Source: Methylobacterium sp. J-078 (GTDB lineage: Bacteria; Pseudomonadota; Alphaproteobacteria; Rhizobiales; Beijerinckiaceae). Taken from it: a stretch of 64,000 bases of DNA. Each line of letters begins with the position of its first letter. The first letter of the stretch is position 1. Location: assembly GCF_022829285.1 (NCBI RefSeq), contig NZ_JAKSYI010000110.1, positions 1-64,000 of the forward strand, given 5' to 3'. The position numbers and the translations under genes were made by a program. Below the pieces are notes generated by a model that saw only the letters and a list, made by a program, of their open reading frames with translations, was not told the origin of the DNA and did not search any database. This document shows, piece by piece, positions 35,200 through 44,856 of this stretch.

Positions 35200-36009
35200 A
35201 TGCTGAACGATCGCCGCCTCGCGCGCCTGACCGCCCGTGCCCTCCAGACCTCGCAGGGGCGACCCGGTCAGGACAGGCCGGGCATCGCCAAGATCGTGAG
35301 CTGGAACCTGCTGCGACAGGTCGGGGCCAACGTCGCCGGCATCGCCGCGCTGATCGAGCGCGAGCGGCCCGATCTCGTCCTGATGCAGGAGGCCACCCGG
35401 GACATCGAGGCGCTCACGACCAAGGTCGGGGGTCACTATGCCTGGGCGCAGATGCCGGGGCGCATCCACGGCCTCGCCGTCTGGAGCCCGACGCCCTTCG
35501 CCGTCCCCCCGAAGGCGATCGCGCTGCCGGCCGGCACCCTGTTCGACCGGGTCGCCCAAGTCATCGATCTCGGCGCGTTCGGTGTGGCCAACGTGCATCT
35601 CTCGCACGGGCAGGTGCTCAACCGGCGGCAATTGCGCTGCATCGAGCAGAGCCTGCCGGAGCGCGCCGCCGTGATCGGCGACTACAACCTCGTCGGGCCG
35701 CCCCTTCTGCCCGGCTTCCACGATGTCGGGCCGCGCCTGCCCACCCACGCCATGGCGCGGGTGGTGCCCCTGCGGCTCGACCGCTGCCTCGTGCGGGGCC
35801 TGGCCTGCCACGGGCGCAGCGTGTTGCCGCGCGGGGCGTCCGACCACCGGCCGATCATCGTCCACCTCGCCCCGACCCAGGAGGCCGTCCAGCGCGCGGC
35901 GGCCGGCCGGCTGGCTGAGGGCGAGGCTAGAGGTATGGCAGCAGTAATCGGACGCCTGCGTCGCGCAGCCGGACGGGGAGCCCGCGCTGCGCTAGCGTCT
36001 CGCGGGTGA
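35200..36009 (+). CDS. Endonuclease/exonuclease/phosphatase family protein
   Basis: A 269-residue protein. KIVSWNLLRQVGANVAGIAALIERERPDLVLMQEA is the N-terminal EEP signature with Asn and Glu; GDYNLVGPP and SDHRPII are the late metal and catalytic motifs. Such proteins hydrolyse phosphodiesters in DNA, lipids or phosphoinositides. The C-terminal 28 codons overlap the 3' end of the cardiolipin synthase gene on the opposite strand (35927-36009). The substrate is unknown. Confidence 0.82.
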   Translation: MLNDRRLARLTARALQTSQGRPGQDRPGIAKIVSWNLLRQVGANVAGIAALIERERPDLVLMQEATRDIEALTTKVGGHYAWAQMPGRIHGLAVWSPTPFAVPPKAIALPAGTLFDRVAQVIDLGAFGVANVHLSHGQVLNRRQLRCIEQSLPERAAVIGDYNLVGPPLLPGFHDVGPRLPTHAMARVVPLRLDRCLVRGLACHGRSVLPRGASDHRPIIVHLAPTQEAVQRAAAGRLAEGEARGMAAVIGRLRRAAGRGARAALASRG

Positions 36010-37513
36010 GGCGCAGGGTCATCTTCTCCCGCATGAAGGCATCGAGGCGCCCGGCGAGGTCCGTGTCGTAGACCTCGACGTTGAGTTCGAAGTTCAGGCG
36101 GAAGCTGCGCGTGTCCCAGTTGGCGCTGCCGATGAAGCACCAGGCATCGTCGACCACGAGGAGCTTGGCGTGGTCGAAGGGCGGATCGTCGAGCCAGATC
36201 CGCACGTCGCTGGCCAGCAGCGGGTCCACGTGTGCCCGCGTCGCCCAGTCCACCACCGCGTGGTCGCTCGCCATCGGGATGATGACGTCGACGGTGATGC
36301 CCCGCAGGGCGGCGAGGGAGAGCGCGCTCACCAGCACCTCGCTCGGCAGGAAGTAGGGCGTCATCAGGCGGATGCTGCGCTCCGCGCAGGAAATCGCCTC
36401 CAGCACCACGAGCTCGATCTTGCGCAGGTCCGCGTCCGGTCCGGAGGTGACCACGCGCGCCTGCGTCCCGCCCTGCGGTTCGAGGGCCGGAAACCAGTCC
36501 GGCCCCTCGATCTCCTCGTCCATCACGAAGGCCCAGTCGGCGGCGAAGGCCGCCGTGAGCTGGGCCACCACCGGTCCCCGGATCCGGAAATGCACGTCGC
36601 GCACGGGCTCGGGCGGGTTCAGGGCCACCCGGTTCTCGTCCGCGATGTTGATGCCGCCGGTAAACGCCAGCGTCCCGTCGACGATGAGCAGCTTCTTGTG
36701 GGTGCGGAGATTCAGGAACGGCATCCGCCAGGGCAGGACGGTGTGCATGAAGCGGCCCGAGGGCAGGCCCCGGCGGCGCAGGCCCCGGTAGATCGCGTCG
36801 ATGAAATAGCCGCTGCCGACGCCGTCCACGAGGACGCGCACCGCGACGCCCCTTCCTTGCGCCGCCTGCAGGGCGTCGAGGAAGTCGCGCCCGATCCCGT
36901 CCTTGCGGAAGATGTAGCTCGACAGGGCGACGGAGCGGGTCGCGCCCGCGATCGCCTCCAGCATCGCCGGATAGACGGCGTCGCCGTTGCGCAGGGGCTC
37001 GATGCAGTTGCCGGCCTGCAGGGGCAGGGCGGTGATGCGCCGGACCGCATGGTCGAGGGGCCGGAAGCGCGCCGGCAGGGCGGGGCCGGCGGGGGCCCGG
37101 TCCCCGTCCGCCGGGTTCGGCTGGGACGGCTTGATGCGCAGCTTCTGCGCCCGGCGCGTGACCCGGTTGATGCCGAAAAAGGCGTAGAGCGCGCTCCCGA
37201 ACAGGGGCGAGAGCCAGACGAGGCCGATCCAGCCGATCGCCGCCCCGACCTCGCGCTTGCGCAGCAGGATGTGGATCGTCAGGAGCCCGGACAGCCCGGC
37301 GCCGACGAGCCAGAGGATCTCGGTCCGGATCGACGCCAGCCCGCCGAGCCATGACAGCAATGCCTGTTCCAACGCCGTGTCCGATCCCGCAAGGTCGCCG
37401 GGGGATACGTCAACGCAGACGGAAGCGCCAATGCGGATCGGCAACGCGAAAAGGGCCGCGGCGGCCGGAGGCTCAGGTGCGCGTACATCCGGCGTCACCT
37501 GGCATCCGGGCAC
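35927..37513 (-). CDS. cls: Cardiolipin synthase
   Basis: About 528 residues as read from the ATG at 37513. Two membrane segments (LWLVGAGLSGLLTIHILLRKR and IGLVWLSPLFGSALYAFFG) precede two phospholipase-D motifs: HKKLLIVDGTLAFTGG and HAKLLVVDDAWCFIGSAN. This is the standard Cls layout, joining two phosphatidylglycerols at the inner membrane. The first 45 residues are not typical of the family, so a TTG start near residue 48 is possible. It converges with the EEP gene, with 83 bp of antisense coding overlap. Confidence 0.88.
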   Translation of the reverse strand: MPGCQVTPDVRAPEPPAAAALFALPIRIGASVCVDVSPGDLAGSDTALEQALLSWLGGLASIRTEILWLVGAGLSGLLTIHILLRKREVGAAIGWIGLVWLSPLFGSALYAFFGINRVTRRAQKLRIKPSQPNPADGDRAPAGPALPARFRPLDHAVRRITALPLQAGNCIEPLRNGDAVYPAMLEAIAGATRSVALSSYIFRKDGIGRDFLDALQAAQGRGVAVRVLVDGVGSGYFIDAIYRGLRRRGLPSGRFMHTVLPWRMPFLNLRTHKKLLIVDGTLAFTGGINIADENRVALNPPEPVRDVHFRIRGPVVAQLTAAFAADWAFVMDEEIEGPDWFPALEPQGGTQARVVTSGPDADLRKIELVVLEAISCAERSIRLMTPYFLPSEVLVSALSLAALRGITVDVIIPMASDHAVVDWATRAHVDPLLASDVRIWLDDPPFDHAKLLVVDDAWCFIGSANWDTRSFRLNFELNVEVYDTDLAGRLDAFMREKMTLRLTRETLAQRGLPVRLRDAGVRLLLPYL

Positions 37514-37604
37514 CGTGGCCCCGTCCGGTCCGCCTTCGCGGTCCGGCCTGATCCGACCATGCGGCGTTCAGGGTTAACGAACCCTCAACGCCGCTCCGGA
37601 ATCC

Positions 37605-38630
37605 TCAGTTCGTGCGGCGCGAGAGCGAGATCGCGTAGGCCGGCGAGCGGATCGCGAACATCGGGTCGTCGGTCGGGCCCGCGACCCCGGCGGGCAGGTC
37701 GACGACAGGATCGAAGGTGGCGCCGTCGCAGGTGGCGGCGAGCTCCAGGGCGGTGATCGCCAGGGTGCCGAGCTTGACCGACTTGCGGCTCTCCTCGGGC
37801 CAGAGCACCGTCGGATCGTTGGTCGGGTCGCCGGCCTCCCCGAGGATGGCCGCGAGGTCGAAGCGCGCCGGTCCCTGCGCGAGGCGCTCCTTCAGCTCGT
37901 CGGCGTAGAAGGCGTCCGGCTTGGCCTTGACCTCGTCGTCGCTGAGGCCGAGCTGGCCCGCCGCCGCCACGGTCTTGAGCTTGGCCACCGTCGCGGTGCC
38001 CTTGGCGTCGGTCAGCGTGTAGGCGTGTACGCCCCAGTAATCGACGCCCGCATAGCTCGCCGGCACGGGCCGCGCGTTGAGCCAGGCCGCCTGCCGGGTT
38101 GTCTCGGGGTTGGCCGCCCCGAACGCCTTGATCTTCTCCGCGTCCGGCTTCCCGTCCGGACCGGGCGCGCGCACGGTGGCGAAGTCGAGGAGCTGCTGCG
38201 GGGTCTTCGTGCCGAAGACCGGCGCGGAGATGAACACGAACACCATGTCGCCGGCCGGGTCCGCGATGCGCATGGAGAAGCCGCGCGTCACCGGCTTGGC
38301 CTTGTCGGAGACCTTCGGGTTGCTGCCGCCCATGGAGAATCGGGCCGTCATCGGCAGGGGCTTCTCGGCGTTGGCCTTGGCGAAGTGCGGAGCCTTGGAG
38401 AGGCCCGGCGCCTCGGCCGAGGGGGTGAAGGTGCCCTTCACGCAGACGCCCTTGGCGCCGCTGCCGCGCACGTTCGCCTGGTTGCCGCCGGCCTTGAACA
38501 GGGCGTCAACGATGGCCTGGGTGTCGACCTCCTGGGCGCCGGTCGGCGCGGGGGCATTCTGGGCGGAGGCAGCGCCAAGGCCCGCGAGGAGCGACAGGGA
38601 GGCGGCGAGCGGAATCAGGCGGATCGACAT
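37605..38630 (-). CDS. Catalase-fold heme protein, distal His missing
   Basis: A 341-residue exported protein: signal peptide MSIRLIPLAASLSLLAGLGA with cleavage near ASAQ. The catalase core follows: VRGSGAKGVCVKGTFTPSAEA, GDMVFVFISAPVFGTKTP, SYAGVDYWGVHAY, and the proximal segment RSPAYAISLSRR with Tyr. In catalases the distal His sits immediately before AKG (VHAKG); here the codon is GGC (Gly), so classical peroxide dismutation is unlikely. SrpA/YodA-like periplasmic relatives are smaller catalase homologues. Possible roles are heme binding, a different peroxidase chemistry, or loss of function. A good ATG at 38630 starts the signal peptide. Confidence 0.82.
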   Translation of the reverse strand: MSIRLIPLAASLSLLAGLGAASAQNAPAPTGAQEVDTQAIVDALFKAGGNQANVRGSGAKGVCVKGTFTPSAEAPGLSKAPHFAKANAEKPLPMTARFSMGGSNPKVSDKAKPVTRGFSMRIADPAGDMVFVFISAPVFGTKTPQQLLDFATVRAPGPDGKPDAEKIKAFGAANPETTRQAAWLNARPVPASYAGVDYWGVHAYTLTDAKGTATVAKLKTVAAAGQLGLSDDEVKAKPDAFYADELKERLAQGPARFDLAAILGEAGDPTNDPTVLWPEESRKSVKLGTLAITALELAATCDGATFDPVVDLPAGVAGPTDDPMFAIRSPAYAISLSRRTN

Positions 38631-38762
38631 GTCGGGGCGGACTCCGAATCGGGGCGGGCGGATGAGCATCGGGCCGGCACGCTGCGGTCTGGCGCGCAGT
38701 TTGGAAAGGCTTCAAGGCGCGCCGCGACGGGCGGCCCTCTCACAAACCCGTGAAGCGAAACG

Positions 38763-38813
38763 AAAAACCCGCCCGGGCGACGGAGCTTGGTGCTCCTCCT
38801 GCCCGTGCGGGTT
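38763..38813 (-). terminator. Intrinsic terminator of dctA
   Basis: Read leftward, AACCCGCACGGGC at 38813-38801 pairs with GCCCGGGCGGGTT at 38778-38766, 12 of 13 positions matching, followed by TTTTTCG. It lies about 50 bp beyond the dctA stop. Confidence 0.75.
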
Positions 38814-38864
38814 CGTGGTCTTGGGTCGGGACCGGCCCCTGCGGGCCGACCCCGGTGTTTCGTC

Positions 38865-40214
38865 TCAGACCGCCGGCTGCAGGGCCGGAGCCGGGAGATC
38901 CGAATCCAGGGGCATCGGGTTGCCGCCGAGGGCCGCGTCGAGCTTGGCCATGTCGACCTCGCCTTCCCAGCGGGCGACCACGATGCAGGCCACCGCGTTG
39001 CCGATGAAGTTGGTGAGCGCGCGGCACTCGGACATGAAGCGGTCCACGCCGAGGATCAGCGCCATGCCGACGACCGGCACCGAGGGGACCACCGCCAGCG
39101 TCGCCGCCAGGGTGATGAAGCCGGAGCCGGTGACGCCAGCCGCACCCTTCGAGGAGAGCATCGCCACGAGGAGGAGGAGGGCCTGCTCGCCGTAGCTTAG
39201 GGGGGTGTCCGTGGCCTGGGCGATGAAGAGCGCCGCCATCGTCATGTAGATGTTGGTGCCGTCGAGGTTGAACGAGTAGCCGGTGGGGACCACGAGGCCG
39301 ACCACGGGCTTGGAGCAGCCGGCGCGTTCCATCTTCTCGAGAAGCGAAGGCAGGGCCGACTCGGAGGAGGAGGTGCCGAGCACGAGGAGCAGCTCTTCCT
39401 TGATGTAGCGGATGAGCTTGATGATCGAGAAGCCGTTGTAGCGGGCGACGAGACCCAGCACGCCGAGCACGAAGATGGCGGAGGTCAGGTAGAAGGCGCC
39501 GACGAGGTAGGCGAGGTTGGCGAGCGAGGCGATGCCGTACTTGCCGATGGTGAAGGCCATGGCGCCGAAGGCGCCGATGGGGGCGACCTTCATGATGATG
39601 TGGACGACGCCGAAGACCGCCTCCGACAGGATCTTGATGAAGTCGAGGACCGGCTTGCCGCGATCGCCCAGGAAGGCGAGGCCGAAGCCGAACAGCACGG
39701 AGAAGAACAGCACCTGAAGGATCTCGCCGCCCGAGAACGCACCCACCGCCGTGGAGGGGATGATGTTCATGAGGAAGTCGGTGATCGTCTGCGTCTTCGC
39801 CTTGTCGGCGTACATCGCGATCGACTTCGGATCGAGGGACTTCGGATCGATGTGCATGCCCGCGCCCGGCTGGACGAGGTTGGCCACGATCAGGCCGACG
39901 ATCAGCGCGAGCGTCGAGAAGGTGATGAAGTAGATCAGCGCCTTGCCGCCGACGCGGCCGACCTTCTCGAGGTTGGTCATGCCGGCGATGCCGGAGACCA
40001 CGGTGAGGAAGATCACCGGCGCGATGATCATCTTGACGAGCTTGATGAAGGCGTCGCCGAGCGGCTTCATGTCCGCGCCGACCTGGGGATAGAAGTGGCC
40101 GAGCGTGATGCCGATGATCACCGCGACGATCACCTGGAAATACAGGGTCCGGTAGATCGGCTTGGGCTTCGGCGGGGCGTGCGGAGCGGTGAGGGGCAGT
40201 GGTACGGCAGCCAT
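38865..40214 (-). CDS. dctA: C4-dicarboxylate:proton symporter DctA
   Basis: A 449-residue DAACS-family inner-membrane transporter with the expected hydrophobic segments and the signature [22 protein letters not shown] plus [15 protein letters not shown] and [18 protein letters not shown]. It imports succinate, fumarate and malate. The ATG at 40214 has GGGAG upstream; a longer frame continues far upstream but is non-coding. A candidate sigma-54 promoter lies 200 bp upstream, and the dctBD genes are divergent, so regulation by DctD and RpoN is expected. An intrinsic terminator follows. Confidence 0.93.
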   Translation of the reverse strand: MAAVPLPLTAPHAPPKPKPIYRTLYFQVIVAVIIGITLGHFYPQVGADMKPLGDAFIKLVKMIIAPVIFLTVVSGIAGMTNLEKVGRVGGKALIYFITFSTLALIVGLIVANLVQPGAGMHIDPKSLDPKSIAMYADKAKTQTITDFLMNIIPSTAVGAFSGGEILQVLFFSVLFGFGLAFLGDRGKPVLDFIKILSEAVFGVVHIIMKVAPIGAFGAMAFTIGKYGIASLANLAYLVGAFYLTSAIFVLGVLGLVARYNGFSIIKLIRYIKEELLLVLGTSSSESALPSLLEKMERAGCSKPVVGLVVPTGYSFNLDGTNIYMTMAALFIAQATDTPLSYGEQALLLLVAMLSSKGAAGVTGSGFITLAATLAVVPSVPVVGMALILGVDRFMSECRALTNFIGNAVACIVVARWEGEVDMAKLDAALGGNPMPLDSDLPAPALQPAV

Positions 40215-40414
40215 GTGGGCGTTCTCCCGGTGGGTGTCTCGAAGGGTCGGCGGTTCGGCGCCGGGGCATGGCCCCGTCTCCGTCAGCTCTTGGTCTTGGC
40301 GCCTCGGGGTCCGGGCCGTCCCGGTCGCGCCCCGGCGGGTCGCGATGACGGGAGGCCGAGCCCTCCGGCAAACAGCTCTGCAAAGCGTGCAGGGCTGCGA
40401 TACCCTCTCGGAAT

Positions 40415-40430
40415 GGCAACCGGCGTGCCA
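40415..40430 (-). promoter_or_regulatory. Candidate sigma-54 promoter of dctA
   Basis: Read leftward from 40430: TGGCACGCCGGTTGCC. The -24 TGGCAC and -12 TTGC elements have the correct N5 spacing, differing from TGGCAC-N5-TTGCA/T only at the last base. This predicts a start near 40403 and a leader of about 190 nt. The DctD activator encoded divergently fits RpoN dependence. Confidence 0.8.
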
Positions 40431-40522
40431 GCCCGGGAACCCGTGAAACTTTTTCTTAAATACCTGAAAACAGAATGGTTTTTTCCGTGATGCCGGCACT
40501 CTCCCGAACCCGCTTGGCGAAA

Positions 40523-40542
40523 TTCCGGACGTGGGGCCGGAA
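40523..40542 (-). promoter_or_regulatory. Candidate DctD upstream activator site
   Basis: TTCCGG-N8-CCGGAA lies about 110 bp upstream of the predicted sigma-54 promoter, the right distance for an enhancer-like site, with a further GTCCGGGAATT half at 40547. It also sits near the possible GTG start of dctB, so it might be fortuitous. Confidence 0.35.
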
Positions 40543-40575
40543 ATCCGTCCGGGAATTCGCAGCGGCTTGCGGCGC

Positions 40576-42474
40576 ATGAGGCCGCTGGCCCCATCCGATG
40601 CGCTGCGCCGTGTGCGGGCGCATGTGCCCGACCGGCAGAGCCTGTTCTTCCTGGCGAGCCTCGCCGCAATCCTGCTCGCGGCCTGGGCGGCCGGACGGGT
40701 CGCCGCGCGCTGGGCCATGGAGGACCTCCAGCGCACCGCGCAGGCGGCCCTCGCCCTCCAGGTCGGGGCGCTCGGCGCCGAGATGCAGAAGCAGACCTCC
40801 CTGCCGCTGGCGCTGGCGGCCGACCCCGAGATCGCCGCGGCGGCGCAGGGTACGTCCGACGCCGGTCTCGTCGCCCGCGTGAACCGGCGCCTCGCCGAGG
40901 TGGCCAACGCCACGGGCTCGGCCGTGATCTACGTGATCCGCCCAGATGGGATCACCGTGGCGGCGAGCAACGCGGAATCTCCGGGCAGCTTCCTCGGCCG
41001 CGACTACGCGTTCCGGCCCTACTTCCGGGAAGCCATGCGGGACGGGGCGGGCTCGCAATTCGCCCTCGGCACCGTGAGCGGGCGCGCCGGCCTCTACCTG
41101 TCCCGCCGCATCGGCGCCGCCGGCGGCGTGGTCGTGGTCAAGATCGAATTCGACGCCGTCGAGGCGGGCTGGCGCGCGGCCGAGGACGCGGTCTTCGTCA
41201 CCGATGCGCGCGGCATCGTCCTCGTGGCGAGCGACCCGGCCTGGCGCTTCACCACCCTCCGGCAGATCGGCGACGCCGAGCGCCGCCGCATCCGCGAGGC
41301 GCTGGATTTCGGCGACGCGCCCCTCGGGCCCGTGCCGCTCCATCCCGTCCCGGGCAGCGAGGAATTGGCGCGGGCGGGCCGGGGCGCGCAGCCCGCCCGC
41401 GTGGTCCTGCGCCTCGACGCGCCGATCCCCGGCACCGGCTGGCGGCTCCACACCCTGACGCCCCTCGGCGGCACGGTGGAGCGCGAGCGGGTCCAGGCCT
41501 GGATCATCGCCGGCCTCCTCACGGGCCTCGCCTGCCTCGGCCTCGGCGCGCTGGCGGGCCGCGGCCGGCGCAACCGCGAACGCCTCGTGCGGGCCTCCGC
41601 GCAGCGGGACGCCCTGGAGGCCCGGGTGCGGGAGCGGACCCTGGAACTCACCGACGCCAACCGGCTCCTGCGCCTCGAGATCGAGGAGCGCCAGCGGGCG
41701 GAGGCCGAGCGCGAGCGCCTCGGCCGCGAACTCGCTCAAGCCGGGCGCCTCGCGGCTTTGGGCCAGTTCGCCGCCAGCATGGCCCACGAGATCAACCAGC
41801 CGCTGGCCGCCATCCGCTCCTACGCCGACAACGCCGCCATCCTGGTCCGGCGCGGCCGGGGCGAAGAGGCGGCGGAGAACGCCGTCGCCATCGGCCGGCT
41901 CACCGACCGCATCGGCGGGCTCACGCGCCAGCTCAAGGGCTTCGCCCGGCGCGCCTCGGCCAAGCGCGAGCCCGTGGCGCTGGCCGGGATCCTGCGCAAC
42001 AGCCTGGAACTGGTGGAGGCGCGGGCCGCGTCCGCCGGTCTGCGCCTCGCCGTGGAGCCCGGCGCCCCCGACCTGGCGGTGCTGGGCGACGGGCCGCGCC
42101 TGGAGCAGGTGGTGGTGAACCTGCTCCAGAACGCCCTCGATGCCGTGGCGGGCCGCCCCGGGGCGCGGGTCGGCCTGCGGATGCGCGAGGCCGAGCCCGG
42201 CCGCATCGCCGTGGAGGTCCACGACAACGGGCCCGGCATGCCCGAGGCGGTGCGGGCGCAGGTGTTCGACGCCTTCTTCACCACCAAGTCGGACGGGCTC
42301 GGCCTCGGACTCGCCATCGCCCGCGGAATCGTCGAGGATTGCGGCGGAAGCCTCACCGCCCTGGACGATCCGGCGGGGGGCACGATCTTCCGCATGGATC
42401 TGGCGAAGGCCCCGGCACAAGGGGCCGCCGAGACGGGCGGACCGGCGGCTGCGCCGGTGGAGGAAGCGACGTGA
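40576..42474 (+). CDS. dctB: C4-dicarboxylate sensor histidine kinase DctB
   Basis: A 632-residue sensor kinase from ATG 40576 (alternative GTG at 40531). Membrane helix [19 protein letters not shown], a periplasmic tandem-PDC sensor (about 45-310, with [20 protein letters not shown] and [13 protein letters not shown]), a second helix [19 protein letters not shown], a coiled linker, HisKA with [20 protein letters not shown], and HATPase with DNGPGMPE and [15 protein letters not shown]. DctB senses succinate with DctA and phosphorylates DctD. The stop overlaps the dctD GTG (GTGA), showing coupling. Confidence 0.9.
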   Translation: MRPLAPSDALRRVRAHVPDRQSLFFLASLAAILLAAWAAGRVAARWAMEDLQRTAQAALALQVGALGAEMQKQTSLPLALAADPEIAAAAQGTSDAGLVARVNRRLAEVANATGSAVIYVIRPDGITVAASNAESPGSFLGRDYAFRPYFREAMRDGAGSQFALGTVSGRAGLYLSRRIGAAGGVVVVKIEFDAVEAGWRAAEDAVFVTDARGIVLVASDPAWRFTTLRQIGDAERRRIREALDFGDAPLGPVPLHPVPGSEELARAGRGAQPARVVLRLDAPIPGTGWRLHTLTPLGGTVERERVQAWIIAGLLTGLACLGLGALAGRGRRNRERLVRASAQRDALEARVRERTLELTDANRLLRLEIEERQRAEAERERLGRELAQAGRLAALGQFAASMAHEINQPLAAIRSYADNAAILVRRGRGEEAAENAVAIGRLTDRIGGLTRQLKGFARRASAKREPVALAGILRNSLELVEARAASAGLRLAVEPGAPDLAVLGDGPRLEQVVVNLLQNALDAVAGRPGARVGLRMREAEPGRIAVEVHDNGPGMPEAVRAQVFDAFFTTKSDGLGLGLAIARGIVEDCGGSLTALDDPAGGTIFRMDLAKAPAQGAAETGGPAAAPVEEAT

Positions 42475-43829
42475 GCGAGACAGGGGCAGGGCCGTCCTCG
42501 GCCGAACGGGTCGTCTTCATCGACGACGAGGCGGAGGTGTGCCGGGCCAACCGGCAGAGCCTGGAACTCGACGGCTACCGGGTTGAGACCTTCGGGGCCG
42601 CCGCACCCGCCCTGACGGCGATCCTGGCCGATCCGCCCGGCCTCGTGATCACCGACGTGCGCCTGCCAGACCTCGACGGGAACGCCCTGTTCGCGCGCCT
42701 GCGGGCCATCGACCCGGAACTGCCCGTGATCCTGATCACCGGCCACGGCGACATCCGCATGGCGGTGGCGGCGATGCGCGACGGTGCCTACGACTTCCTG
42801 GCTAAGCCCTACCCGGCCGAGGCCCTGCTCGCCTCGGCCCGGCGCGCCCTCGACCGGCGCCGCCTCGTTCTGGAGAACCGCCGCCTGCGCGCCCGCCTCG
42901 ACGCGGCTCTGGAGGAGGACCCGGCCTTCCTCGGCGTCTCCCCCGAGATCGTGCGCCTGCGCAAGCTCGTGCGCGAGGTGGCCCAGGCCGATGTCGACGT
43001 CCTCGTCTTCGGCGAGACCGGCTCGGGCAAGGAGGTGGTGGCGAGCGCCCTCCACCGCTGGAGCCGGCGGGCGAAGCGCAACTTCGTGGCGATGAATTGC
43101 GGCGCGCTGCCCGACAGCGTGGTGGAGAGCGAATTGTTCGGCCACGAGGCCGGCGCCTTCACGGGGGCCCTGAAGCGGCGCGTCGGCCGCATCGAGCACG
43201 CGCAGGGCGGTACGCTGTTCCTCGACGAGATCGAGAGCATGCCGCTCGGCCTCCAGGTGAAGATCCTGCGCGTGCTCCAGGAGCGGGTGGTGGAGCCGCT
43301 GGGGAGCAACGACATCCTGCCCATCGACATGCGCGTGGTGGCGGCCACCAAGGTGGATCTCGGCCAGGCGGCGGCGCAGGGCACCTTCCGGGACGACCTC
43401 TACCACCGGCTCAACGTGATCACGATCGCCATCCCGCCCCTGCGCGACCGGCGCGAGGACGTGATGCTGCTGTTCCAGGAGTTCCTGCGCCGCGCCTCGG
43501 CGCGCTTCAAGCGCGAGGTCCCGGCGGTGAGCGCGCACGCCATGGACCACCTGCGCCGGCACGACTGGCCGGGCAACGTGCGCGAACTCGGCCACTTCGC
43601 CGAACGCTACGCCCTCGGGCTCGGGCAGTCGGACTTCTCGGCGCCGGACCCCGTGGCCGCTGGAACGCTCGCCGAGCAGGTCGACCGCTTCGAGCGCGGG
43701 CTGATCCGGGAGGAGCTCATCGTGGCCGCCGGCGACGTGCGGCTCGCCGCCGAATCCCTCGGCACCCCGCGCAAGACCCTCTACGACAAGATCGCCCGCC
43801 ACGGCCTGACGCCGACGGATTACCGCTGA
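42471..43829 (+). CDS. dctD: C4-dicarboxylate sigma-54 response regulator DctD
   Basis: A 452-residue NtrC-type regulator: receiver with VFIDDEAEVCRANRQSL and Asp in VITDVRLPDLDG, AAA+ central domain with Walker A GETGSGKE, GAFTGA (residues that contact sigma-54), GGTLFLDEIESMP, and a C-terminal Fis-type helix-turn-helix (VRLAAESLGTPRKTLYDKIARHGL). The GTG start overlaps the dctB stop by 4 bp. It activates the divergent dctA promoter, which carries a sigma-54 site. Confidence 0.92.
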   Translation: MSETGAGPSSAERVVFIDDEAEVCRANRQSLELDGYRVETFGAAAPALTAILADPPGLVITDVRLPDLDGNALFARLRAIDPELPVILITGHGDIRMAVAAMRDGAYDFLAKPYPAEALLASARRALDRRRLVLENRRLRARLDAALEEDPAFLGVSPEIVRLRKLVREVAQADVDVLVFGETGSGKEVVASALHRWSRRAKRNFVAMNCGALPDSVVESELFGHEAGAFTGALKRRVGRIEHAQGGTLFLDEIESMPLGLQVKILRVLQERVVEPLGSNDILPIDMRVVAATKVDLGQAAAQGTFRDDLYHRLNVITIAIPPLRDRREDVMLLFQEFLRRASARFKREVPAVSAHAMDHLRRHDWPGNVRELGHFAERYALGLGQSDFSAPDPVAAGTLAEQVDRFERGLIREELIVAAGDVRLAAESLGTPRKTLYDKIARHGLTPTDYR

Positions 43830-43854
43830 TCCAAGGTCGGTGTCGTGGCAGCGC

Positions 43855-44493
43855 TCAGGCCGCCGCCGGGCCGGGTACGGACAGCCCGATCTTCAGGTCT
43901 TTTATTCGCCAAGCGTAGCGCGCCAGCCGGGAGCGGTGGGGCGCGAAGGCGGCGGCGAACGTCGTGGTGTCGTCGCAGCCCGTCAGCCGGCGCAGGGACC
44001 CGACCGCGGCGACGTCGCCCACCGGCCAGATATCGGGGTCGCCGTAATGGAAGATGCCGATCATGTCGGCGGTCCAGGGCCCGACACCCTTAATCCGGCA
44101 CAGGATGGCGGAGCGCTCGGCATGGGACATCGTGGCGAGGCCGTCATCGAGATGTCCCGCCGCCTCGGCCGCGCGGATGGCCTGGAGCGCCCGGACCTTG
44201 TTGCCCGAGAGGCCACAGGCCCGTAAGCGATCCGTGTGTTCGGGAACGAAGAGGTCGCGCGGCACAAGCCCACGTCCGGCGGCAGCACCCTCGATCCGGG
44301 CCCAGATCGCGTTGGCGGCGCGGATGGAAAGTTGCTGGTTCACGACCTCGACACAGAGGCGCGCGGCGACCTCGATGTGGATCGGGGGCTCGATCGTCAG
44401 GGGACCGACCGCCGCGATGGCTTCGGCCAGGGGCGGGGAAACGCGCGCCGCGATGGCCAGAACGTGGTAATGCGAGTGGTCAGGATCGTGCAC
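43855..44493 (-). CDS. DNA-3-methyladenine glycosylase (AlkA-type)
   Basis: A 212-residue HhH-GPD protein. The hairpin-helix-hairpin and loop LCRIKGVGPWTADMIGIFHYGDPDIWPVGDVA contains the catalytic Asp (in VGDVA), and VNQQLSIRAANAIWARIEGA is typical of the N-terminal helices. It excises alkylated bases to start base-excision repair. It lacks the AlkA N-terminal beta domain, so it resembles the shorter MPG-II/MagIII-like or bacterial AlkA2 types. Convergent with dctD, 25 bp apart. Confidence 0.87.
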   Translation of the reverse strand: MHDPDHSHYHVLAIAARVSPPLAEAIAAVGPLTIEPPIHIEVAARLCVEVVNQQLSIRAANAIWARIEGAAAGRGLVPRDLFVPEHTDRLRACGLSGNKVRALQAIRAAEAAGHLDDGLATMSHAERSAILCRIKGVGPWTADMIGIFHYGDPDIWPVGDVAAVGSLRRLTGCDDTTTFAAAFAPHRSRLARYAWRIKDLKIGLSVPGPAAA

Positions 44494-44555
44494 GGTGTCG
44501 CCCCGCGCATGCCGAGCGGGTGCCCGGCCCCGTGGGGCCGGGCGTCGGGTCCGCC

Positions 44556-44825
44556 TTAGCGGTCGCGGCGCTCGCGACGCTCCATGCGCTCCTCGCGGCG
44601 CTCCATGCGGTCCTCGCGACGGTCCGGATCGACGCCGAGGACACCGCCGACCGTGCCGGTCGCCGCACCCACGGCACCGCCGACGATGCCGCCCACAGGG
44701 CCGGCGGCGCGGTTGCCGTCCTCGGCGCCACGCTCGGCGCCACGCAGGGTGCCCTGCGCCTGGGCGGTGCCCGAGAGGGCGACGGGGGTGAGGATGAGGG
44801 CGGCGGCGATGATGATGTTTTTCAT
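44556..44825 (-). CDS. Exported glycine-zipper protein with Arg/Glu-rich tail
   Basis: An 89-residue protein: signal peptide MKNIIIAAALILTPVALSGT (cleaved near AQA), glycine zipper AGPVGGIVGGAVGAATGTVG then GVLG, and a tail of degenerate repeats (RREDRMERREERMERRERRDR). Glycine-zipper proteins of this kind insert in or bind the outer membrane. An inverted repeat CGTGA-AA-TCACG lies 20 bp before the ATG. Function unknown. Confidence 0.72.
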   Translation of the reverse strand: MKNIIIAAALILTPVALSGTAQAQGTLRGAERGAEDGNRAAGPVGGIVGGAVGAATGTVGGVLGVDPDRREDRMERREERMERRERRDR

Positions 44826-44844
44826 GAAATGACTTCCTTTATCT

Positions 44845-44856
44845 CGTGAAATCACG
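44845..44856. promoter_or_regulatory. Inverted repeat CGTGA-AA-TCACG, candidate operator
   Basis: Five-bp arms, 20 bp upstream of the glycine-zipper gene, in the spacer also serving the divergent gene at 45016. Weak but well placed. Confidence 0.3.

Noticed and set aside
40456..42420. 654-codon minus-strand frame opposite dctB
   Set aside because: Composition-driven shadow of dctB with no recognisable domain.
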